In this document: positions 53,268 through 61,320 of the stretch, piece after piece
Numbering within the stretch: the stretch's first letter is position 1
How the letters are laid out: each line of letters opens with the position of its first letter
DNA from: Apostichopus japonicus
Taxonomy: Eukaryota; Echinodermata; Holothuroidea; Aspidochirotida; Stichopodidae
Length of the DNA: 64,000 nt
Direction: 5' to 3'
NCBI RefSeq assembly: GCF_037975245.1
Contig: NC_092568.1
Coordinates: 17,749,001 to 17,813,000 of the forward strand
Translations under genes and position numbers: made by a program
Notes under the pieces: generated by a model
What the model saw: the letters and a program-made list of their open reading frames with translations, nothing else
Database searches by the model: none
What the model was told of the DNA's origin: nothing

Positions 53268-54416
53268 TCACTCACTTATCTTACCTAGTACATAATCCGG
53301 TGGGAATCTAAAGTGATGATTTCTCTCAAACTTGAGCGCACTAAGGTCAGACGGGACGTTAACAATGGCTACTTGATTCAAGACGCGCCTTTCACCAGAT
53401 AATTTCACCTTAGAGCGAAGTACATCCACAGCAGACGCGTCGTCACCGAGAGCAGTCTCAGCTAAGGAACACATACCACGAAGAACATCCACAGCCCTCT
53501 GTAGGCTGTTGATATGAGCAGCCATTTCGCCCTCCTTGACCTCTCTGCGCTTGTGCAATAATGCCATCAATTCGCTCTGTTCTTTTTGTATTCGTAAGGT
53601 ATATTCTTTCGCTGTTTGCTGCAAGTCCTTTTGGGCGCGGTCAGACCGACGCTGCAAATCTTTGGCAATTTGAACGGTGGCTTCTATAGCGGTAGAAAAT
53701 ACGCACAATTTTCTCTTGCATTCTGAAAGAACGTTTTTGATTTGTTGCCTGCCTCTTTCAGCTGCGTCTTTCATGGGGACGATACGATGGGGTGATTTAG
53801 CGTGGTCATGCTGGGAGCACTCTTCGCAAAGAGATTGTTCACATGCTTCGCAATACACGACAACAACTATTTCCTCCTCGTGATTAGGACAAAAGTTCGT
53901 TTTCTGACTTCTCTTTTCCGCCTTGTCTGCTTCGATAATATGTCTACCCGCAGCCAACCAGTCTTCTATATCCCGCATCACGTGATGACGTATCGCTTTG
54001 ATCCTCCTGTGTGCGTCTGTACAATCCAGGCATAAGAATTCACAACAGTTGAGACACCTCGTTGCTGCGTTAGCTCCAGATTCACAGTTTGTACATCCGT
54101 ACTGCGAATGATTACCTGCTGCAGTTACGTTCGTTGGGTGATCATCTAGTGGCTTTTGAATCGAAGTCACCAAATCCAACAAATTCGAGAAAACGAAATT
54201 ATTCCTTAAATTTGACACACCCTCTTGCTCGAGGTTAGTCTCTTCTCTACAGGTTGGGCATAGCACTTTGTTCGTTCCACGTGGGGCAATTTTAAAGAGA
54301 CACTCTTCACAAAATGTATGAAGACACTGTAACACTTTCGGCCGTCTGTAATTATCCAAGCATATGGTACACTCGAGAAAATCACCAATTTTTTCAAGTA
54401 GGTTAGAGGAAGCCAT
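53268..54416 (-). CDS. TRIM-type RING/B-box/coiled-coil E3 ubiquitin ligase (possibly 3'-incomplete)
   Basis: Predicted 382-residue protein in one long exon. A C3HC4 RING occupies residues 16-56 (C16, C19, C31, H33, C36, C39, C53, C56), the E2-binding module of ubiquitin ligases. B-box 1 spans about 108-145 (C108, C111, C121, C124, C129, C132, H136, H145). B-box 2 spans about 176-210 (C176, H179, C189, C192, C197, C200, H205, H210). A coiled coil, about 216-320, is rich in Glu/Lys/Gln heptads and should mediate dimerisation. The order matches the TRIM2/3/45/56/71-like group. The start is ATG 54416 in context AAAATGG. Members often continue into an NHL or filamin region, absent here. The ORF runs through a strong donor, CTAG|GTAAGA (exon end 53285), into GKISE-stop, so the last residues may be intronic read-through. 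I saw no convincing 3' exon on this strand down to 43.7 kb. Either this is a short TRIM lacking a C-terminal domain or the rest is distant. Confidence 0.9.
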   Translation of the reverse strand: MASSNLLEKIGDFLECTICLDNYRRPKVLQCLHTFCEECLFKIAPRGTNKVLCPTCREETNLEQEGVSNLRNNFVFSNLLDLVTSIQKPLDDHPTNVTAAGNHSQYGCTNCESGANAATRCLNCCEFLCLDCTDAHRRIKAIRHHVMRDIEDWLAAGRHIIEADKAEKRSQKTNFCPNHEEEIVVVVYCEACEQSLCEECSQHDHAKSPHRIVPMKDAAERGRQQIKNVLSECKRKLCVFSTAIEATVQIAKDLQRRSDRAQKDLQQTAKEYTLRIQKEQSELMALLHKRREVKEGEMAAHINSLQRAVDVLRGMCSLAETALGDDASAVDVLRSKVKLSGERRVLNQVAIVNVPSDLSALKFERNHHFRFPPDYVLGKISE

Positions 54417-56580
54417 TTTGCTATTTTTTGTCCTGACACCGAATGATGTTGTTAGTATATTTACCTTCAGATGTACGGTGAGGGTTTTCCCTGCATGGAG
54501 CTCGTGCTGTTGTTAACCGGAAGTCCTTTAACGCTGATGATTTATACAAAGCGCTGAAGAAATAAACCAAACAGAAGAAACTGCGAAATGCACAGGTATC
54601 TTCAGTCTCATTAAATACGAACTACACGGCTTAAATCGATAGAAAACGAATCTTATGTTTGCTTATGTACCTCGTTTTCCTACAATCCAACTTTAGCTGC
54701 TGTAAGTTAAAACTGTCTTCCGTCTATACGCCTATATTATACATTGTAGCAACACTTACGTGCGTTTTGCTTCTTCAAACGCTTCCCCTTTCGTTTCATC
54801 AACATGTGATGACTATATCCGATTGAAGCAATAAAACAGTTATTACCAGCACAAAAAAAGCACAGTATCGCATAATAAACTGCATGGGCAGCACAGACAA
54901 CGGTGTAACAAACACGTCTAGGCTCGTGTGTAAGACACCATGAAATCTAGATCGCAAAGAATGAATCATACACACACACGTTTTTCAGACAAAATATATG
55001 AATCCTGGTCATGCATTCATTATTCGTTAATGAAGAGAACGGATGAACCAAAATCTGCTCTCCCTATTAGTAGTGTATATCGACTCTGGTGCGTATGCAA
55101 TAGTCATCCACTGCGTCTATTACACTGGCAGACACAGCCCTTTTCATTAAATTCTACGGCGGTGTGTTGGGCATTTTATGTGAACAAATTTCATTAGTAC
55201 ACGACGTGTGTACTGTACTGTCTGTGATAGCTCTGGTTTAGTACAAGTGTCAAGATGACTTAATTTATGCGTCGCCGCAGAGCGTGCACATGTCGAGGAG
55301 TTAACTGAGCAGGGAGCATTGATGAGTTCAAGGTTTCGATTTTACAAGGTTTACATGGCCGATTCTACACTTACATCAAAATGCTTTGTTTTTTCTTTGT
55401 GTTTCCTTTTTTTTTGGGTTTTGACCTTGGATTGGATAAGGTTCCAGCTTATCCTATACAATTGGATATGAAGTTATAACAATATTCAAATATCGGTAGT
55501 GTATTCATACTGAGAGGCATAACAATATTCAAGTAGAAAAGTGTTATTTAATTGGAAGAAAAACATTAAAAAAAAAAAAAATGTTAGTATACTTCTATGA
55601 CATCACAATTGTTTGCTTCACTCACTTCTGTTGCAAAAACATGTCAACTACAAGTGCTGTTATCTCGAAAACGGGTCAAATATGACTTGACTGCAACCTT
55701 CAGCAGGATGCTTAGAAGGGGCTCTTTTCATCATCTGTCAAATGTAACATTTTCTCTGGACTGTCTTTTTTCAATCTTCGACCTATTCTCTGAGTATGCG
55801 TGCCCTGTACTTAGGAATTTAGATCGATCCACCAGTAATTTAGTTCACCAATGGGCAACCTTGTTCATATCGCGGACCGGATTACGAATCCGATGCTGTT
55901 CGCCGTGGGTCAAACCATCTACAGACCCTCTTTCTTGAATTGGTTCCAATTGTCTCCCCTTCCCCCCCCCCCCCCCCCCGATATGATATTTATTTAGTAG
56001 CAAGTGCGACAAAGATAGGAGACATGTTCCGGACCAGTCACTACATCGCTAACGTTTAAAACTAAGATCGAATGGGGTTTGGTAAAACTTAGTTGACATC
56101 GAAGGCTAGATGGAGAACCCCAGGGCCGGAACTATTTCTCATGCATTGCGCCGCGGGCTAGATCGCAATATTGTTGACCAGGCCCTTGCGCACCGGGTGA
56201 AACCACTCCAGAGAATGCCCATGGTTGGTTTAGTTTTTCTTCAGGATGAAACAAAACCGTGGATAAAAGATTTAACAAATATCAAATTTATTTACAAGCT
56301 AGGAGAGTAAAGTTTTTTTGTTTATTTCTTCTGAACTGGACAATATTTTTCAGACCCTGCAATTCTATTGACCTTAGTAATGGCAACAACCACTTGTCAG
56401 CCTTGTACACTGGTCATATATCTCATACTCCCATGACCCATGACATATCATAAACCCCTTTCCATCCAATTTTGACATGCATGAGAACTATACATAATGT
56501 ATAGACTTATATAGAATTAACCAGTTCAAACACCGATGAAACCTTACATATCTATTAAATTGTTCAAAAAAAAAGCTAGA
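54417..56580. other. 5' flank of TRIM and gene-free stretch
   Basis: The TRIM promoter must lie here, just right of 54416; no TATA box is evident. C18 run at about 55962-55979. 'caatgggcaaccttgttcat..cgcggaccgg' near 55849-55880 and 'gcgccgcgggctagatcg' near 56149 resemble internal parts of dispersed hAT-like repeats. Boundaries cannot be set. Confidence 0.4.
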
Positions 56581-56813
56581 AAGTCGCATTATGGTCACTC
56601 ATGCTCAAAATTTCAACAAGCATTTAAACTGCCACTCATGCTAATGCGGTATAGTTATAACCACACGTCCTGAGACATTATTTGTCTATAGTTTAGATCT
56701 ACTTGATATCTGGGAATAATTTGGAGCACTATAGAACCTAAAGGAAAGCACATTTGATAACTTATAACAATCTTTACTGTGCTAAACTTTAGCACTCATA
56801 CATGATGTTTAAA

Positions 56814-56855
56814 ATATTTCACATATCGGTAGTATACTACCGATATGTGAAATAT
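56814..56855. repeat. Perfect 42-bp palindrome
   Basis: Two 21-bp arms meet at 56834/56835 with no spacer (…cggtagta|tactaccg…). Overlaps the next palindrome by four bases (ATAT, 56852-56855). Confidence 0.97.
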
Positions 56856-56975
56856 GGCTGGTGGCAAGAAGACACATATATAGTCTTATTTATTTTGTAA
56901 TACTGTTACCATATATGGTAACAGTATTACAAAATAAATAAGACTATATATGTGTCTTCTTGCCACCAGCCATAT
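56852..56975. repeat. Perfect 124-bp palindrome
   Basis: Two 62-bp arms, 56852-56913 and 56914-56975, are exact reverse complements with no spacer (centre ccata|tatgg). Checked base by base. The right arm continues into a LINE 3' fragment. Confidence 0.97.
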
Positions 56976-57215
56976 CCCAAACACAAAGTTTTATGGAGAA
57001 AGAGCCTTCATCTCTGCTGCACCTCATCTCTGGAACAATCTACCATCTTCAATTCGCAATGCACCATCGGTTGACTGTTTTAAGCGTCTCTTAAAAACTC
57101 ATTTATTCCCAACTTTTACGGTGATTTGACTTGCATATTTGTGTACTTGTATTAAGCACTTTGAGGCCTTTGCATAAAGCGCTCTATAAATATTTGCTTA
57201 TTATTATTAATATAT
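56976..57215 (+). mobile_element. L2/CR1-like LINE 3' end (truncated)
   Basis: A frame from 56992 to the TGA at 57127-57129 encodes 45 residues: YGERAFISAAPHLWNNLPSS, then IRNAPSVDCFKRLLKTHLFP. This is the hallmark C-terminus of the reverse transcriptase ORF in L2/CR1-type non-LTR elements. It is followed by a short 3' UTR with 'gcgctctataaatatttg' and a (TTA)n tail at about 57198-57210. It is 5'-truncated as usual, and the rest of ORF2 is absent. Confidence 0.85.
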
Positions 57216-57626
57216 AACAACGCATTAGTGTGTCATTAGTGTGCATTTAGTTGCCACTCTAATGCGGTAGATATAACCACACGTCCTGAGATATTTATTT
57301 GTCTAGTTTAGCACTTATCTGGGAATAATTTGCAGCACTATTGAACTGCAAGGAGATCGCTTTTGATAACTTCTAACAATTTGTACTGTGCTACAATTTA
57401 GGTCTAATACTAATAATCTTTAATTTATTCCACATAGCGGTAGTATGGTAACAGTATTACAAAATAAATAAGACTTATAGTGTCAGTGCAGCTCATTCAG
57501 TTTGTTCAATATTTAAAAAAATAACCAAACTTTGACGGTAATTGATGTACTGCAGTGGCGTGTTAACCACACACAAGGGGTACAGGTGGGGTAGGGGCTT
57601 ATTAGGGCTGTGACCATATCTCCATC

Positions 57627-57962
57627 CCCTTACCGAAATCCCAGATATGGCTTTATATCTGGTTTATTCTGGCCATATCAAGCCTTTATCTGGCCATATA
57701 AAGCCAGATATAACTGGATATAGAGTCAATCCAGATATACAGTTTAAGTTTTATCTGGCTTGGATATGGATTCAATAAAATTTAACCAGATATAAAAATT
57801 TATATGGGACATAAAAAATTTCATTTTATATCAAGTTATATCTGCCCAATTTGTTATCTGCATGACCAGATATAAATTCCAGATCTGGCCCAGATTGAAA
57901 TTCCAGATCTGGTCCAGATCTGGATTTTTATATCTGGCCCAGATCTGGGATTTCGGTAAGGG
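57627..57962. mobile_element. Fold-back element with CCAGATAT-rich interior (336 bp)
   Basis: Terminal inverted repeats CCCTTACCGAAATCCCAGAT and its reverse complement bound a core made of many CCAGATATA/TATATCTGG words on both strands. No coding capacity and no clear target duplication. It is a fold-back/MITE-type repeat of unknown superfamily. Confidence 0.75.
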
Positions 57963-58140
57963 TCGTCAGTCAGTCAGTCGAGGAGGGGGGGGGGGAGGTG
58001 GCTTCTTACATCCATTCAGTCAAGGAAGAATTAGACCACTACTCCGGGATGTGATGCATCAACACCTAATTATAGACCTAACTTGTATAGTCTAAATATG
58101 CCTCAGATTGCAACATTTTTCATACTTACTTAGCTTTTAA

Positions 58141-58290
58141 TCATTCCTGGGCGAGTACCCAAAACCTCTTTACACGGGAGTCGGCTTCAACGACACCATC
58201 GCCATCCCACCACCACATAGCTCCTCGGTCCCTTGTTAAAGTTATGTATTCCCTTTCATAAATGTTCTTGTCTATACTATAAACATCAGT
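58141..58290 (-). pseudogene. Coding-like fragment ending RFWVLAQE-stop
   Basis: The minus-strand frame reads YITLTRDRGAMWWWDGDGVV, then EADSRVKRFWVLAQE before a stop at 58141. A weak acceptor-like tatag lies upstream at about 58280. The GVVEADSRVKR core has counterparts in the minus-strand reading of 9418-9440 and 9559-9581 (VEADSHVER). I infer a relic of a dispersed element or gene; I do not recognise the protein. Confidence 0.25.
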
Positions 58291-58429
58291 TAAGGATTTA
58301 AAAAACAAACTGAGACTTTTTGTTTCATACTTTCCGCAGTTTAATATAAAAATATCAATTTTCTTGAAATTTAGGATTAGGGTGTTACTATATAAGGTTG
58401 ATAAACTAAACAAGGCATAGTAACTCTAG

Positions 58430-59690
58430 GCCTAGTACGAAAGGTCTACACACTGTTGAAAATTCGGCCGATTATTAGTATACGAAAAGGGGAAAATTCG
58501 TTTTATTACCTGGCATTCTTTTTAATAATGGAAATGATCCATTTGGATCATCCAGCACTGCTGTGGAAATTGTAACACTTTTTAAGAGATATTATAACTC
58601 CATGCAACTTTACAGCCTGTTTTCATCAACAATATGTATTCCCATATGGCTTGTAAGCAGCTCTGTAGACTCACTATTGGACCAATGAGCTGTTGGATGA
58701 CAGGCTGTGGGAAGTCATGTAAGCTTCAACAGTTTAACGAAATAACGTAATATGCAAGTAGTGTAAATTACTGATACTACGTGGGCAAGTTCCGTGAAAG
58801 TTTAGTGAAAGCCTGTTGCATGTTGAACCTAACCAACTTAGCTTAAATTTCCTTTGTGATGACCAGTCCATATAAACCTGTTGACATCAGGGATTTATCA
58901 GGTAATTTATTGGATCTGGAGAATTCAGTAAACTTACGTTGTTACTTAGTAGATAACGTTATCAACTGTGACAGTGTGAGTGTATTACTAGAACTATTTC
59001 CAAGTTAGTGTTGATACTCTGATAAGAATAGATACCGACACAAAAAGCCTAACGCTAACCGTACCGTACTCTCTCACTATGTGTTATTGTTTGGCCTCAC
59101 AATTATAGTATTATGCTACTCTCTGTCCTAAAAATTATTTTCCGTCAATGCATAGCAGTGTTATGTTACACCCTTGTTGTACAGGAAGTGGTGAACTTGT
59201 GTGTCTCACCAGCAAAATGACGTTCAAGATGCAGAACACAAAAGAGTGGTCTACAGTATGTATGTAGTGTGTTAGTCTGTTACTGTAGTGTTTGTGTGAC
59301 AATGATAAGCCTAGATACCCTCAGAAGTCAGAAAGCTGTCCTGTAGCTTGTTTTAGCGTCAGCCATATCAGATGTCTTTACTTAAATCGTTTGGCTATGG
59401 TTAGGTTATCTGGGGTTTTAGATGAAAGAAATGTAGGAGTATGATGGAGGTGCATAACACAGTCAAAGGGAGAGTAATGTCATAAAGCCTTTAATGGGAG
59501 GGGTAAGAGAGAGGGCCGGAAGGATGAATTGGTGGAAGGGGTAGTATACTTGCTCTTTCAAGTACTTTTCTTATATGTGGTATCAGCCAAGCCTAATTCA
59601 GTCTCTTCAATTTAATTGTTCCATTTAGTAATCAGTATACTTGTTTCTCTTTTATCAGAGGAATCAGACTAGTCTTTAATCCCACAAGGC
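58430..59690 (+). promoter_or_regulatory. Upstream region of SAYSD1
   Basis: Probably contains the SAYSD1 promoter and a non-coding first exon, because an acceptor (TTTTATCAG, end 59658) precedes the start codon. CCAAT and ATTGG boxes overlap at about 58675-58684. A donor-like TCAG|GTAATT occurs at about 58900. These are suggestions only. Confidence 0.3.
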
Positions 59691-59813
59691 ATGGAAGCTC
59701 AGCTCGCTGCATACAGAGCCCGTAAAGCCAAAGAGAAAGCAGCAGCAGCTCAAGGCTCTTGGCTGTCAGCATTCCGACGAAGGCCAGCCTCTCAGACATC
59801 GAAAGTTAATAGG
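59691..59813 (+). CDS. SAYSD1: SAYSD1 (SAYSvFN domain-containing protein), exon 1 (residues 1-41)
   Basis: First coding exon of a two-exon gene giving a 159-residue protein (human SAYSD1 is 183). It begins MEAQLAAYRARKAKEK, aligning with the conserved basic N-terminus of SAYSD1 (ME-x-RLAEFRAARK in vertebrates), followed by an Ala-rich stretch and WLSAFRRRPAS. This cytosolic N-terminal helix is the part reported to engage ribosomes. The donor AGG|GTAATG leaves phase 0. Upstream, TTTCTCTTTTATCAG ending at 59658 looks like an acceptor, so the ATG probably lies in the second transcribed exon, 33 bp in, with a 5' UTR exon further upstream that I could not place. Confidence 0.9.
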
Positions 59814-60473
59814 GTAATGAACCTCTAAATTTGTTCTGCAAAGTACAAGAGCATCTACCAATGAAATTCATGCATAAATATATTACTCTAATCCAATTCA
59901 GAAATCAACCCATCTCACACCCACCCCCCCCCCTCCACCCCATCTTTTGTGGATTATTTTATTAATTTTAATTGGCATTATTGAGACACCTTTCATTGGC
60001 ACTGTTCAATAACCATGACTTGTTATTTGAGGGAGGGGTAGGGGTTGGTGTTTTCCTTCAGAAAAGTTATGGCATCCAACATCAATTCTTTCGCTGAAAT
60101 TCCCCCTGTCCCTTCCTCATGCCATTTCCCCCTCCCCCCTACTTTAACTGATGAAGTCATCATCTGCCATATTTCTGGAACATTGCAGTAACAATTTAGG
60201 ATGCATTCCCTATTCTGTTATGCTTGTTTCAGAATTGCCTTCCGTTGTGACTCTATATTCACATTCCTTTTAATGTACTCTGTATCTGCACATAGCACCA
60301 TTTAAAGTGAACTTTAAAGTTTGGAATTTCCTCATATCCTCCTACCATCCCAATTTTGGTCTCTTTTCTTCAAGGGTGACATTTGTGATGGCTATGATGT
60401 TATATTTATTTTCTTCAGCAGATTATAAGTGTTAGTATAACATAAGGAACCCACAGCAAATTTCCATCATTTA

Positions 60474-60537
60474 CCTTAAGTTAAGTGACTGCTAAAAGTT
60501 AAGCGACTGCTAAATGTTAAGCGACTGCTAAAAGCAC
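60474..60537. repeat. Short 20-bp tandem repeat x3 in the SAYSD1 intron
   Basis: 'agttaagygactgctaaa' occurs three times in a row, 60 bp before the exon 2 acceptor. Confidence 0.85.
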
Positions 60538-60595
60538 TGATATTTGTGTTATGTAGTAGTATGTAAAATTTGTCTCACATCCTTTTTTCTTACAG

Positions 60596-60952
60596 AGCTT
60601 CCCAGAAAGACTGGACAATACAGCAAGTACTGAAAGTGACGATGAAGGACACAAAGTTCATCCAGAAATGGACTGCTTAAACGCAGACCAATCCTATTTC
60701 AGTGTCGACAGACTACTAAAACTGCTTCTATGGTTATGTTTGCTCGGAGCATTTGTATTTTTAGGACTGGGAGGTGTTTTCATCCTCGTTTCCATATTTG
60801 TTGTGATTTATTTATCCATGGGATCCAAGAAGAGGGAGAAAGGTGAGCTGAGTGCTTACTCAGTTTTTAATCCCAACTGCGAAAGATTACAAGGACAACT
60901 GACAGCGGAACAATTCGAAAGGGAACTCAAATACGGATCGGGAGGGATGTGA
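60596..60952 (+). CDS. SAYSD1: SAYSD1, exon 2: transmembrane segments and SAYSvFN motif (residues 42-159)
   Basis: The acceptor CCTTTTTTCTTACAG ends at 60595, and the exon starts AGC-TTC in phase 0. It has an acidic linker (STESDDEGHK) and two closely spaced hydrophobic segments at about 80-98 and 99-115. Then comes KKREKGELSAYSVFNPNCER, holding the family signature SAYSVFN (127-133), and a conserved tail LQGQLTAEQFERELKYG before TGA. In animals SAYSD1 is an ER-membrane protein at the Sec61 translocon. It recognises UFM1-modified ribosomes and helps clear stalled translocating chains, so the host should also have the UFM1 pathway. Exon organisation and motif order are intact. The 3' end of this coding exon and the adjoining UTR are duplicated downstream (60885-61320). 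Confidence 0.95.
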   Translation, partial: SFPERLDNTASTESDDEGHKVHPEMDCLNADQSYFSVDRLLKLLLWLCLLGAFVFLGLGGVFILVSIFVVIYLSMGSKKREKGELSAYSVFNPNCERLQGQLTAEQFERELKYGSGGM

Positions 60953-61320
60953 AGAAGCTGAAACAACTCCTCATTAACTCTGTTTAGTCTGCTGTTATAC
61001 ACTTATGAAGCGGCTGGTTGCATTGGCAGTGTGACGTCTCTGGTTGTGCAACTGCTCAAAGTACACTTGGGTACGGACGTTAGTGCTAGCTTGTTGATTA
61101 CAACGACAACTGACAGCAGAACAATTCGAATGGGAAGTGGGAACTCAAATACGGATCGGGAGGGATGTGAAGAAGCTGAAACCTCCTCATTAACTCTGTT
61201 TAGTCTGCTGATGTACACTTATGAAGCAGCTGGTTGCATTGGCATTGTGTCACGTCTCTGGTTGTGCAACTGCTCAAAGTACACTTGGGTACTACAAACA
61301 TTAATGCTACTGTAGCTTGT
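60885..61320. repeat. 211-bp tandem duplication spanning the SAYSD1 stop codon and 3' UTR
   Basis: Unit 1 starts at 60885 (gattacaaggacaactgaca) and unit 2 at 61096 (gattacaacgacaactgaca). Unit 1 contains the last codons of SAYSD1, including the TGA. Unit 2 repeats them with a small insertion that breaks the frame, then the same UTR phrases ('tgcaactgctcaaagtacac' in both). Confidence 0.95.

Larger units (their letters stand above)
56586..57470. repeat. Duplicated block pair flanking a palindrome and a LINE end
   Basis: 56586-56834 and 57222-57450 are diverged copies sharing 'ataaccacacgtcctgaga', 'atctgggaataatttg.agc', 'tttgataactt.taacaat' and 'cggtagtat'. In the right copy 'cggtagta' runs straight into 'tggtaacagtattac'. 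In the left copy a 79-bp inverted insertion separates the same two phrases. Confidence 0.8.

Noticed and set aside
55597-55938. 113-residue plus-strand ORF
   Set aside because: Composition looks random and its 3' part overlaps sequence resembling a dispersed repeat; no recognisable motif.
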